In this document: positions 41,448-49,339 of the stretch, in pieces
How the letters are laid out: each line of letters starts with the position of its first letter
Numbering within the stretch: position 1 is the stretch's first letter
Source: Streptomyces sp. JJ38
GTDB taxonomy: Bacteria; Actinomycetota; Actinomycetes; Streptomycetales; Streptomycetaceae
Reading direction: 5' to 3'
Length of the DNA: 64,000 nt
NCBI RefSeq assembly: GCF_019303475.1
Contig: NZ_JABLSI010000028.1
Location: forward strand, 32,815 to 96,814
The notes under the pieces: generated by a model
Seen by the model: only the letters and a program-made list of their open reading frames with translations
The model's database searches: none
What the model was told of the DNA's origin: nothing
Program-made: the position numbers and the translations under genes

Positions 41448-42275
41448 ATGCCCGCACCCATGGAACCGCCCGTCAGCCCTCCGCCCCCGCAGCCCGCCGT
41501 GCCCAGCCGGGCCGAGCTGATCGAGCACCTGCGGCACACCCGCATAGCCGGGGACGTCGCGACGCCGCGCGAGAACAACCTGGCGCACTACCGGGCACTG
41601 GCCAACGGCGACCGGCACTACTGGTTCGGCCTGGAGTTCGGCGACCGGTGGACGGACGAGCAGGACGTGCTGGCGGTGATGGCCGAGCGGGCGGGCGTCG
41701 TCGACGACCCGGGCCACCGCACCGGGCAGGACACCATCGACCCGGCTCTGACCGTGGACGCCCTGGAGCGGGCGGCCGTCCGGCTGCGCAAGGCGGCCGA
41801 CGCGGGCGAGCGCGTGCTCTTCGCGACCGGTCACCCCGGCGGCCTGCTCGACGTGCACCGCAGCGTGGCCGCCGCGCTGCGGGCCGCCGGGTGCCACATC
41901 GTGCGGGTGCCGCTCGGCCTGGTGGCCGACGAGGGGGTCGTCGTCCAGCTCGCCGACGTCGCCATGCACGAGCGCGGGGCGACGCTGTGGCACACCCACT
42001 CCCCCGAGCCGATGCGGGCCATCCTGGACGCCCTGCCCCGGCACGGCGAGCCGCTGCCCGACCTCGTCTGCGCCGACCACGGCTGGGCCGGGTACGCCGC
42101 GCAGCACGGCCTGGACGCGGTCGGCTTCGCCGACTGCAACGACCCGGCCCTCTTCCTCGCCGAGGCCGAGGGCACGCTCTCGGTTACCGTCCCGCTCGAC
42201 GACCACGTGGTCAACCCGCGCTTCTACGAACCGATGACGGCCTACCTCCTCGCGCAGGCCGGGCTCACCGGCTGA
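41448..42275 (+). CDS. Phosphatase-like conserved actinobacterial protein
   Basis: A 275-residue cytoplasmic protein, ATG 41448 (ATG 41460 also possible). Conserved-looking blocks are RIAGDVATPRENNLAHYRAL, DRHYWFGLEFGDRWTDEQDV, VLFATGHPGGLLDVHRSVAA, HERGATLWHTHSPEPMRAIL and CADHGWAGYAAQHGLDAVGF. From memory, streptomycete members are annotated simply as 'phosphatase'. The many His/Asp residues (TGHPGG, WHTHS, ADHGWAG, DCNDP) would fit metal-dependent chemistry. I see no classical phosphatase motif, so function is open. A hairpin at 42371-42399 follows. Confidence 0.72.
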   Translation: MPAPMEPPVSPPPPQPAVPSRAELIEHLRHTRIAGDVATPRENNLAHYRALANGDRHYWFGLEFGDRWTDEQDVLAVMAERAGVVDDPGHRTGQDTIDPALTVDALERAAVRLRKAADAGERVLFATGHPGGLLDVHRSVAAALRAAGCHIVRVPLGLVADEGVVVQLADVAMHERGATLWHTHSPEPMRAILDALPRHGEPLPDLVCADHGWAGYAAQHGLDAVGFADCNDPALFLAEAEGTLSVTVPLDDHVVNPRFYEPMTAYLLAQAGLTG

Positions 42276-42370
42276 GCGCCTGCCTACGCCGCGTCCGGCG
42301 GATCGGCCCGGCACGCCCGGCGGGACCCGGCCCACGGGCGGACTCTGCCTCCGCGGCGTAGCGCTCGAAG

Positions 42371-42399
42371 GGCACCACGGCGCTGTGGGCCGTGGTGCC
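42371..42399 (+). terminator. 11-bp hairpin after the phosphatase-like gene
   Basis: GGCACCACGGC (42371-42381) pairs perfectly with GCCGTGGTGCC (42389-42399) across 7 nt. Confidence 0.75.
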
Positions 42400-42451
42400 G
42401 CGCTCCGGCCGCCACGGCGGGTACCACGGTGGACCGGGGTTCGGCCGCATG

Positions 42452-42473
42452 ACGACGCCGCTCACGGCGTCGT
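42452..42473 (-). terminator. 9-bp hairpin after the thioesterase gene
   Basis: ACGACGCCG (42452-42460) pairs perfectly with CGGCGTCGT (42465-42473) across CTCA, 25 bp beyond the minus-strand stop at 42498. Confidence 0.7.
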
Positions 42474-42497
42474 TCGTCCTGATCCGCCGGACGGGCC

Positions 42498-43388
42498 TCA
42501 GCGGGACCGGGGGACGCGGACGGCCCCCTCCTGGATGACCGAGGCCACCAGCGAGCCGTCCGCCGTGTAGATGGCCCCCTTGCCGAGCCCCCGCCCGCCC
42601 TGGGCCGTGGGGCTCTCCTGGTCGTACAGCAGCCACTCGTCGGCCCGGAACGGCCGGTGGAACCACATGGCGTGGTCCAGGCTCGCGCCGACGACGTCGC
42701 CGGTCACCCAGCCGCCCCGCCCGTGCGCGAGCAGTACGGAGTCGAGCAGCGTCATGTCCGAGACGTAGGTGGCCAGGCAGATGTGCAGCATCGGCTGGTC
42801 GCGCTCGCCGTCCAGCTTGCCGTTCGTCCGGAACCACACCTGCGAGCGCGGCTCCGTGGCCCCGCGCCCCGCCGCCGCGTAGGGCGGCTCGTTCACGTAC
42901 CGCAGGTCGACGGCCGCCCGCGCCTCCGCCAGCCGCTCGACCACGCCCGGGTCGATGAACAGGTCGGCGTGGGCGGGCAGCAGCTCCGCCGCCGTCGGCA
43001 GGGACTCCGGGTCCGGGGCGGCCGGCATCGGCGTCTGGTGCTCGAAGCCCTCCTCGTGTACCTGGAAGGAGGCCGACAGGTGGAAGATCGGCTGCCCGTG
43101 CTGGACGGCGACGACGCGCCGCGTGGTGTAGGAGCGCCCGTCGCGGATGCGGTCCACGTTGTAGACGATCGGCGCCCCGGGGTCCCCGGGCCGCAGGAAG
43201 TAGGCGTGCAGGGAGTGCGCGGGCCGCTCGGCGGGGACGGTGCGCCCCGCCGCGACCAGCGCCTGGGCGGCCACCTGGCCGCCGAACACCCGGGGCACGA
43301 TCGCCGAGCGGCTGGCGCCCCGGAAGATGTCCCGCTCGATGCGCTCCAGGTCGAGCAGGTCGATCAGGGAGTCCAGTGCCGCGTTCAC
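42498..43388 (-). CDS. tesB: Acyl-CoA thioesterase II
   Basis: A 296-residue double-hotdog protein. The first hotdog has FGGQVAAQALVAAGRTVP and HSLHAYFLRPGDP; the second has GASLDHAMWFHRPFRADEWL, with the catalytic Asp in SLDHAMWFHRP, and GGRGLGKGAIYTADGSLVAS. TesB hydrolyses medium- and long-chain acyl-CoA. GTG 43388 lies 7 bp after the stop of the acyl-CoA dehydrogenase gene, so the two form an operon and likely act together in fatty-acid turnover. Confidence 0.93.
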   Translation of the reverse strand: MNAALDSLIDLLDLERIERDIFRGASRSAIVPRVFGGQVAAQALVAAGRTVPAERPAHSLHAYFLRPGDPGAPIVYNVDRIRDGRSYTTRRVVAVQHGQPIFHLSASFQVHEEGFEHQTPMPAAPDPESLPTAAELLPAHADLFIDPGVVERLAEARAAVDLRYVNEPPYAAAGRGATEPRSQVWFRTNGKLDGERDQPMLHICLATYVSDMTLLDSVLLAHGRGGWVTGDVVGASLDHAMWFHRPFRADEWLLYDQESPTAQGGRGLGKGAIYTADGSLVASVIQEGAVRVPRSR

Positions 43389-43395
43389 GCCGTGC

Positions 43396-44553
43396 TCACA
43401 GCCCCATCGACTTGGCCACGATCGAGCGCATGACCTCGCTCGTGCCGCCGTAGATGCGGGTGACGCGGGTGTCCGCGTACAGCCGCGCGATGGGGTACTC
43501 CCGCATGTAACCGTAGCCGCCGTGGAGCTGGAGGCAGCGGTCGATGACGGTGGCCGCGGTCTCGGTGGTGAACAGCTTGGCGGAGGCTGCGTCGGCGGCC
43601 GTCAGCTCGCCGGCGTCGTGCGCCTCCAGCGCCCGGTCGACGACGGCCTCCATGGCGTCCACGTCGGACTTGCAGTCGGCGAGGACGAACTTGGTGTTCT
43701 GGAACGAGGCGACGGACCGCCCGAAGACCGTCCGGTCGGTGACGTACTCCTGGGCGAAGCGCACCGCCGCGGCGGCCTGGGCGTAGGCACCCACCGCGAT
43801 CCCCAGCCGCTCCTGCGGCAGGTTGTGGGTCAGGTACTCGAAGCCCTTGCCCTCCTCGCCGAGCAGGTCCTCGACGGGCACCTTGACGTCGGTGAAGCTC
43901 AGCTCGGCGGTGTCGGACGTCTTCAGACCGAGCTTGTCGAGCGTGCGGCCGACCTCGTACCCCTCGCTGCGGACGTCGACGACGAGGATGGAGATGCCGG
44001 AGCGCCGGTCCTCGGGGGTCGGCGGCGCGGTGCGGGCGCAGACCAGCATGCGGTCCGCCTGCACGCCGCCGGTGATGAACGTCTTGGCCCCGTTGAGGAC
44101 GTAGTGCGTGCCGTCGTCGGAGAGCTTCGCCGTGGTCTTCATCCCCGCCAGGTCGGAGCCGGTGCCGGGCTCCGTCATGGCGATGGCGGTCATCATCTCG
44201 CCGGACACGAAGGCCGGCATCCAGCGCCGGAGCTGCTCCTTCGTGCCGTACTTGAGCAGGTAGGGCAGGCAGAGCGCGGTGTGGACGTTCGAACCGCCGA
44301 AGCTGACCCCGGCGCGGGCGCACTCCTCGCTGATCACGGCGTGGAACTTGAAGCTCGTCTCCCCGGCACCGCCGTACTCCTCGGGCACCTCGATCCCGAA
44401 GACGCCCAGCTCGCCGAGCTTGCGGTAGAGGTCCCGCGAGACCATGCCCCGCTGCTCCCACTCCGGATAGTGCGGCACGACCTCGGCGGCGATGAACTCC
44501 CGGATCGTCTGCCGGAACGCCTCATGGTCCTTGTTGAACACCGTGCGACGCAT
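43396..44553 (-). CDS. Acyl-CoA dehydrogenase (long-chain/IVD-type active site)
   Basis: A 385-residue flavoenzyme, ATG 44553 after GAGGGAGG. Family blocks: MTEPGTGSDLAGMKTTA (FAD contact), VLNGAKTFITGG, DRTVFGRSVASFQNTKF, QLHGGYGYMREYPIARLYAD. The C-terminal motif is IYGGTSEVMR, so the SCAD-type base Glu (EGTSE) is Gly. By analogy with LCAD and isovaleryl-CoA dehydrogenase, the base would be Glu in LPQERLGIA. It oxidises acyl-CoA to enoyl-CoA, passing electrons to ETF. It is co-transcribed with tesB. An AAGCGCTT palindrome sits in its promoter. Confidence 0.92.
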   Translation of the reverse strand: MRRTVFNKDHEAFRQTIREFIAAEVVPHYPEWEQRGMVSRDLYRKLGELGVFGIEVPEEYGGAGETSFKFHAVISEECARAGVSFGGSNVHTALCLPYLLKYGTKEQLRRWMPAFVSGEMMTAIAMTEPGTGSDLAGMKTTAKLSDDGTHYVLNGAKTFITGGVQADRMLVCARTAPPTPEDRRSGISILVVDVRSEGYEVGRTLDKLGLKTSDTAELSFTDVKVPVEDLLGEEGKGFEYLTHNLPQERLGIAVGAYAQAAAAVRFAQEYVTDRTVFGRSVASFQNTKFVLADCKSDVDAMEAVVDRALEAHDAGELTAADAASAKLFTTETAATVIDRCLQLHGGYGYMREYPIARLYADTRVTRIYGGTSEVMRSIVAKSMGL

Positions 44554-44590
44554 GGGCGCGCCTCCCTCGGATCGGTCCTGGCACTCGCTT

Positions 44591-44606
44591 TCTAAGCGCT
44601 TGCTCA
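44591..44606. promoter_or_regulatory. AAGCGCTT palindrome upstream of the acyl-CoA dehydrogenase
   Basis: TCTAAGCGCTTGCTCA contains the perfect palindrome AAGCGCTT (44594-44601), 40 bp before the ATG at 44553. The flanks are only partly symmetric. It resembles operators of TetR regulators that govern acyl-CoA genes in actinobacteria; the regulator is not adjacent. Confidence 0.4.
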
Positions 44607-44696
44607 TTTGACGCTACCCAGCGTCCCCCCAGGTGTCCAGAGCCCGCACGCGACCGGAGCGGACTCGCCCGCCGACCGCGGGTAGCCTGCACCGGC

Positions 44697-45074
44697 ATGG
44701 ACGACGGCATTCGCGAGGACGTGTACGTGGGCCACGCGGCCCGGGACGCCGCCCTGGACCGGGGTTGGCTGCTGGGCCACTTCAAGTCTCCCGGAGACCC
44801 GCGGCACAGCGAGGACGTGGAGATCAAGTGGGGCGTGCACCCCGTCGGCGACCGGCGGGCGGAGTGGGTGACGGGTGAGACCCGTACCGCTCTCCTCGTC
44901 CTCATCAGCGGCCGGTTCCGGCTGGAGTTCCCCGGCCGCAGCGTCACGCTGGCCGAGCAAGGCGACTACGTGGTCTGGGGCAAGGGCGTGGACCACTCCT
45001 GGTACGCGGAGGAGGAGTCCGTGGTCCTCACCGTCCGCTGGCCCTCCGTCGCGGGCTACCGGGTGCCGGGGTGA
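44697..45074 (+). CDS. Cupin-fold small protein
   Basis: A 125-residue protein, ATG 44697. The strand pattern and motifs RTALLVLISGRFRLEFPGRS, VTLAEQGDYVVWGKGVDHSW and VLTVRWPS are those of a small single cupin domain. The His in GVDHSW sits at the usual metal-site position, but the other cupin ligands are weak, so metal binding is uncertain. From memory, some databases label relatives 'signal peptidase I'; I see no membrane segment or Ser/Lys dyad to support that. It is divergent from the acyl-CoA dehydrogenase. Confidence 0.72.
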   Translation: MDDGIREDVYVGHAARDAALDRGWLLGHFKSPGDPRHSEDVEIKWGVHPVGDRRAEWVTGETRTALLVLISGRFRLEFPGRSVTLAEQGDYVVWGKGVDHSWYAEEESVVLTVRWPSVAGYRVPG

Positions 45075-45169
45075 AGGGACGCGCGCATCGGGGCGGCTGA
45101 CGTCCCGTCGCGTTTCCCCCGGCCGGATCCCCGGGCCCCGGGGGCCCCAGGGGCCACACCCGCACGACA

Positions 45170-45207
45170 AAGGCCCGTGACCTGCGTTTCCGCAGGTCAC
45201 GGGCCTT
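45170..45207. terminator. 17-bp hairpin between the cupin gene and tRNA-His
   Basis: AAGGCCCGTGACCTGCG (45170-45186) pairs perfectly with CGCAGGTCACGGGCCTT (45191-45207) across TTTC. It is 9 bp beyond the tRNA 3' end and 95 bp past the cupin stop, and probably serves both. Confidence 0.9.
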
Positions 45208-45215
45208 CTCTCAAG

Positions 45216-45289
45216 GGTGAACGACGGGACTTGAACCCGCGACATCCTGGACCACAACCAGGTGCTCTACCAACTGAGCTACGCCCACC
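45216..45289 (-). tRNA. tRNA-His (anticodon GTG)
   Basis: On the minus strand a full cloverleaf is visible: acceptor GTGGGCG with CGTTCAC, D-arm GCTCAGTTGGTAGAGC, anticodon arm CCTGGTTGTGGTCCAGG (loop TTGTGGT, anticodon GTG), and T-arm CGCGGGTTCAAGTCCCGTC. The extra G(-1) typical of tRNA-His (45289) pairs with C73 (45216). CCA is not encoded. It sits between the terminator hairpin and orn. Confidence 0.95.
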
Positions 45290-45441
45290 ACGACCGGCTT
45301 TCGGGGGCTTCCCGCACCGGCCGGATACGAGTGTACAGGGTCTTCGGCGGTGGTCGCGCACGCCTTTTCGGGCCGCGCTCCGCGACCCGCCCGCACGCCG
45401 GGTTCGCGCCGCCGGTGTGCCGGGCGGGGCGCGCGACCCGC

Positions 45442-46041
45442 TCAGGCGCCGCCGGTGTGCCGGGCCGCGATTGCCTTGGCGGTCTCGGAGTCCGGTCCCG
45501 GTGCCGGGACGAAGACGGCCTCCCGGTAGTAGCGCAGCTCCGCGATGGACTCGCGGATGTCGGCCAGGGCGCGGTGCGTGCCGCCCTTCTCCGGGCTGTT
45601 GAAGTACGCCTTCGGATACCAGCGCCGGGCCAGCTCCTTGACGGAGGAGACGTCCACGAGCCGGTAGTGCAGGTGGGAGTCCAGGGTGGGCATGTCCCGG
45701 TGGAGGAACCCGCGGTCGGTGGCGATGGAGTTCCCGCACAGCGGCGCCCGCCCCGCCTCCGGCACGTGCTCCTTCACGTAGGCGAGCACCTGCGCCTCGG
45801 CGTCGGCCAACGTCGTGCCACCGTCGAGGAGGTCCAGCAGGCCCGAGGTGGTGTGCATCGCGCGCACGACGTCCGGCATGTTCGCCAGCGCCTCGGCAGG
45901 GGGGCGGATGACGACGTCCACCCCCTCGCCGAGGACGTTCAGCTCTCCGTCGGTCACCAGCGCGGCCACCTCGACGAGAGCGTCGTCGGTCAGCGAGAGG
46001 CCGGTCATCTCGCAGTCGATCCACACCATCCGATCGTTCAT
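45442..46041 (-). CDS. orn: Oligoribonuclease
   Basis: A 199-residue DEDD exonuclease, ATG 46041. Exo I is WIDCEMTGL (D9, E11). Exo II includes HTTSGLLDLL and NSIATDRGFL with LVDVSSVKEL. Exo III is HRALADIRESI with catalytic His and Asp. It degrades 2-5-nt RNA and pGpG to mononucleotides, which finishes mRNA decay and c-di-GMP breakdown. It follows adpA on the same strand after 38 bp, the conserved adpA-ornA order of Streptomyces, where it is needed for normal growth and sporulation. Confidence 0.96.
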   Translation of the reverse strand: MNDRMVWIDCEMTGLSLTDDALVEVAALVTDGELNVLGEGVDVVIRPPAEALANMPDVVRAMHTTSGLLDLLDGGTTLADAEAQVLAYVKEHVPEAGRAPLCGNSIATDRGFLHRDMPTLDSHLHYRLVDVSSVKELARRWYPKAYFNSPEKGGTHRALADIRESIAELRYYREAVFVPAPGPDSETAKAIAARHTGGA

Positions 46042-46079
46042 GCGGGTAACCCTACGTTGACCGGACGCCCCGCGGACCC

Positions 46080-47375
46080 TCAGGACGTCACGTGACCGCG
46101 CTGGCCGGGCACCCTGGCCGCGTACGCCTCCGAGCGCGCCCGACCGTGGCTCACCGCCCCGCCGGGGCCGCCGCCGGCCCCGCCGTGGCCGCCCGGGCCG
46201 CCGCCGGCCCCGGCGGCGACGAGGGCGCCGTCCGGGAAGCCGCCCTCGGGCCCGCTCTCCGGGCGCGACGGCGGGAGGCGGAACGACCCCGCGGGTGGTC
46301 CGCCCTCCGTGCCGTGGCCGTCCGGCCCGGGCCCGTCGTGCGCGGCCGGACGCCGGGCCCGGTACGCCGCCCGGTAGGTGGCCGGTGAGGCGCCGAGCTG
46401 CCGCCGGAAGTGCCCGCGCAGCGCGACCGGGGAACGGAAGCCGCAGCGGGCCGCGACCTCGTCCACCGAGTACTCGGAGTTCTCCAGGAGCCGCTGTGCC
46501 TGAAGCACCCGCTGGGTGATCAGCCACTGCAGCGGCGCGCTGCCGGTCAGCGCGCGGAACCGCCGGTCGAAGGTGCGCCTGCTCATGTACGCACGGGCGG
46601 CCAGCGCCTCCACGTCGAACTGCTCGTGGAGGTGCTCCAGCGCCCAGGCGACGACCTCGGCCAGCGGGTCGGTCCCGATCTCTTCTGGTAAAGACCTGTC
46701 CAGCCGGTGCAACTGGCCCACGTCGGCGGCGTTTCCGCGCCGGGGTGGCACCACGAGCCGCCGGGCCAGGGCGCCGGCCGCCTCCGCACCGTGGTCGCTG
46801 CGGACGACGTGCAGGCACAGGTCGATGCCGGCCGCCGTCCCCGCGGAGGTCAGGATGTCGCCGTCGTCGACGAACAGTTCACGCGGATCCACGTGGACGG
46901 CCGGATAACGCTTGGCCAGTGTGGGTGCGTACATCCAGTGGGTCGTCGCCGGGCGGCCGTCGAGCAGCCCCGCCGCGGCGAGGACGAACGCGCCGGTGCA
47001 CAGGCCCATGACCCGTGCGCCCTCCTGGTGGGCGCGGCGCAGAGCGTCCAGGGCCGCGGCCGGTGGTGGTTGGGTGATCGAACGCCAGGCGGGGACGACG
47101 ACCGTCCCGGCCCGGGATATCGCGTCGATGCCGTAGGGCGCCGACAGTTCGAGGCCCCCAGTGGTGCGCAGCGGTCCGTCCTCGCCGGCGCAGACGAGCA
47201 GCCGGTACCGCGGTACTCCCGCATCCTGCCGGTCGACGCCGAAGACGGAGAGCGGGATCGAGCTCTCGAATATCGGCCCACCGCCGAACAGCAGCACCGC
47301 CACGATCTCACGACGCCGCCGGGCGGTCAGCTTCCGGACGTGCGTCGCGGGGCCGTGCGATGGGTCCTGGCTCAT
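46080..47375 (-). CDS. adpA: AdpA, global developmental regulator (GlxA/AraC family)
   Basis: A 431-residue protein. Residues about 22-190 form the DJ-1/PfpI dimerisation domain (VAVLLFGGGPIFESSIPLSV; MGLCTGAFVLAAAG; THWMYAPTLAKRYP). Residues about 245-345 form the AraC DNA-binding domain (EQFDVEALAARAYMSRRTFD; YSVDEVAARCGFRSPVALRG). These are near-diagnostic for AdpA. Codon 229 (46689-46691) is TTA in DRSLPEE, at the position known for adpA, making translation bldA-dependent. A Gly/Pro-rich tail of about 85 residues follows. AdpA activates genes for aerial growth, secondary metabolism and secreted proteases. Start at 47375; a 1-kb non-coding region precedes it. Confidence 0.97.
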   Translation of the reverse strand: MSQDPSHGPATHVRKLTARRRREIVAVLLFGGGPIFESSIPLSVFGVDRQDAGVPRYRLLVCAGEDGPLRTTGGLELSAPYGIDAISRAGTVVVPAWRSITQPPPAAALDALRRAHQEGARVMGLCTGAFVLAAAGLLDGRPATTHWMYAPTLAKRYPAVHVDPRELFVDDGDILTSAGTAAGIDLCLHVVRSDHGAEAAGALARRLVVPPRRGNAADVGQLHRLDRSLPEEIGTDPLAEVVAWALEHLHEQFDVEALAARAYMSRRTFDRRFRALTGSAPLQWLITQRVLQAQRLLENSEYSVDEVAARCGFRSPVALRGHFRRQLGASPATYRAAYRARRPAAHDGPGPDGHGTEGGPPAGSFRLPPSRPESGPEGGFPDGALVAAGAGGGPGGHGGAGGGPGGAVSHGRARSEAYAARVPGQRGHVTS

Positions 47376-48416
47376 GTGGTCAAGCCCCCCTCAGTGGTCG
47401 CTTTCCTCTCGGTGTTGCACGGTTTCCCCCGCCGTGGTTCTGCCAAGATCGAATCTACTGCGTCGTAGGCAGTCGCCGTGACAAGTTCATCACTCAGTGC
47501 TTTGTCGACAACACAACGTGGCGTAAAGCATTCGATCACGAAGCGTTGCATCCGTCGACGCCCCCCAGGGTTGCCACGGCCGTCCAACCGGGGCTGCGTA
47601 TGGTGCGTTCACCGGTTGCACTCCTTTCACTCCTGGTGGAGCGGGCGATATGAGTGCTCCTGCCAAGGTGTGTACCACGTTCGGAAGTTGGCCGAAAAGA
47701 GTGCATGCCCGTCGGTCACTTCGCCCCCCGTGCACCCGAACAACCCGGTCGGCGCGCCACTCGGGCACCCCCGGGCCTACCGTGCGCCGCCCCCACCCGT
47801 CCGCGCCCGACCCGCCTCCCCCCGCGACCACACCGGCCCGGGGCCACACCGAGCCTGACCAGCCGCGACGGCAGGTGAGCCGATGGAGGCCGCCTCGGCC
47901 GAAGAGTGCTCAACGACGCAGCTCCGCCACGATGCCGAAGCGACTGGCGTTCGACTCGACTTCGGCCACGGCGTCGGCGGAGCACCGGGGGCGCACGGAA
48001 GCACACGGCCGTGCTCCGACGGCGGTTCGTGGCATGTCACGACGAAGACCGGACGACGACGGCCGGACACGCCCGCCCTGTCGCACGGGCCGCGCGGGCG
48101 CCGGACGGGGGGGCGCCCGCCGGATCGGCAAGCCCAGGGCCGGTGCCGCCCGGGGGCCGCCACCGGCCCGCCCGGGCGCAGCGACCTGCGCCGCACCCGG
48201 ACACGCACGAGGACGCGCACGAGACGGCGTTGCGCGGGGGCGCCCTCTCGGGCATGCTTCGGCCTCAATCCTCCGGACGAGCGGTCCGAGTCCCTGTGCA
48301 CGGCGTGTGTAGGGCCGTACCCTCGGGGTACGGGGGAGGAAAAGGCAGTTACCAGACTTTATTGAGCCCACAACCATCCGCCTTCCTCATCCGAGGACTT
48401 CTTCGCCGAGACGCTC
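47376..48416. other. Long non-coding region upstream of adpA
   Basis: About 1040 bp with no supportable gene. The adpA-proximal 250 bp (47400-47650) is less GC-rich and is the likely adpA promoter and leader. The centre (47750-48240) is Pro/Arg-coding low-complexity GC sequence in every frame. The right end holds the dyad at 48315-48333 and the universal stress gene's leader. A long adpA promoter region bound by many regulators is known in Streptomyces. I found no good match to the AdpA consensus TGGCSNGWWY by eye. Confidence 0.5.
48315..48333. promoter_or_regulatory. 8-bp dyad upstream of the universal stress gene
   Basis: CCGTACCC (48315-48322) and GGGTACGG (48326-48333) form a perfect inverted repeat around TCG, about 84 bp before the start of the stress protein gene. 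It could be an operator or leader hairpin. Confidence 0.4.
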
Positions 48417-48947
48417 ATGGCCGGACACGAGATCCCCGAACCTGCGGACCGCAAGCCGGTCGCCGACCCTCCGGCGCCCCACGACGCGGTACCGGACACC
48501 ACGCCGGCCCCTCACCCCTGTGACCCGGCCTTCCAGCACGGCGTCGTCGTCGGCTTCGACGGCTCGGTCTCCAGCGAGCGGGCGCTCGCCTACGGCATCG
48601 GCATGGCCCGCCGGTCCGGCTCGGGCCTGATCATCGTCCACGTCGCCAACCGGCTGCCGACGACGGTGTGGGCCGGCTGCGAACCCCCGGTCTTCGTCGA
48701 CGTACCCGACCACCGCACCGAGGTGCTCGGGCTGGAGCTGGCCTGCGCGGAGCACCTCTCCGAGGTGCCGTGGATCCTCGTCGAGCGCGGCGGGGACATC
48801 TGCCACGAACTGGAGGAGGTCGGCCGCGAGTACGAGGCCGACGCCATCGTCGTGGGCTCGACACACGGCATCGTCGGCCGGATCTTCGGTTCCGTGGCCG
48901 GGCGACTGGCCCGGCGGGCACAGCGCCCCGTCGTCGTCATCCCCTGA
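48417..48947 (+). CDS. Universal stress protein (UspA family)
   Basis: A 176-residue protein with one Usp domain after a Pro-rich leader of about 38 residues. GVVVGFDGSVSSERALAYGI starts the fold. The ATP-binding signature G-x2-G-x9-G-[ST] is close to VVGSTHGIVGRIFGSVAGRL, followed by RAQRPVVVIP, which ends the last strand. Usp proteins bind ATP and aid survival during starvation, hypoxia or other stress. The ATG at 48417 has a weak ribosome site. Confidence 0.9.
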   Translation: MAGHEIPEPADRKPVADPPAPHDAVPDTTPAPHPCDPAFQHGVVVGFDGSVSSERALAYGIGMARRSGSGLIIVHVANRLPTTVWAGCEPPVFVDVPDHRTEVLGLELACAEHLSEVPWILVERGGDICHELEEVGREYEADAIVVGSTHGIVGRIFGSVAGRLARRAQRPVVVIP

Positions 48948-49299
48948 GCCGCGCAGCGTACCGAAGCGCGTCACCCGGGAGAGGCCTCGCCGTGGAACGC
49001 GGCGCCGTGGAGGGCGCCGACCCGAAGGGCATCGGGCTCGGAGCGCATGGCCCCTGCGGCACGTTGGCCCCCACGCGCCACCTCGCTCCCGAGGCGGGCG
49101 CCCGGTGCACGCGAAGTGCGGCTCCGGGCGCGTGCCACCATACGCACCCGGAGCCGCCCTGGCGGCCCGGCGTCGCCCATTACGCCGGGCCTCGCCGCCG
49201 AACCGGGACCGTCACCTCCCCGTCGGCAGCACGTTGACGGGTGTATGCCCGTCACGAGCGCACAGTGCACCTGCTACGCGAGAGTAGCTTCGGGTCCCA
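48948..49299. other. Intergenic stretch with one hairpin
   Basis: About 350 bp between the stress gene and the glmS terminator, with no supportable gene. GCGGCTCCGGG (49118-49128) and CCCGGAGCCGC (49147-49157) form an 11-bp stem across 18 nt, a possible late terminator for the stress gene. Nothing else stands out. Confidence 0.4.
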
Positions 49300-49336
49300 C
49301 GGCGGGGCGGGACCCACGCCGGGTCCCGCCCCGCCG
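49300..49336 (-). terminator. 16-bp hairpin after glmS
   Basis: CGGCGGGGCGGGACCC (49300-49315) pairs perfectly with GGGTCCCGCCCCGCCG (49321-49336) across 5 nt, immediately after the glmS stop at 49340. Confidence 0.85.
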
Positions 49337-49339
49337 AAC

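Noticed and set aside
42270..42450. Minus-strand reading frame of about 60 codons starting at ATG 42450 (PPWYPPWRP-rich)
   Set aside because: It overlaps the 3' end of the phosphatase-like gene, contains a perfect terminator hairpin (42371-42399), and resembles no family I know.
44697..45074. The 'signal peptidase I' label given to relatives of this small protein
   Set aside because: No membrane anchor and no Ser/Lys catalytic pair; the fold pattern is cupin-like.
47650..48312. Long plus-strand frame in the adpA upstream region
   Set aside because: Low-complexity Arg/Pro/Ala translation in every frame, typical of non-coding high-GC DNA.
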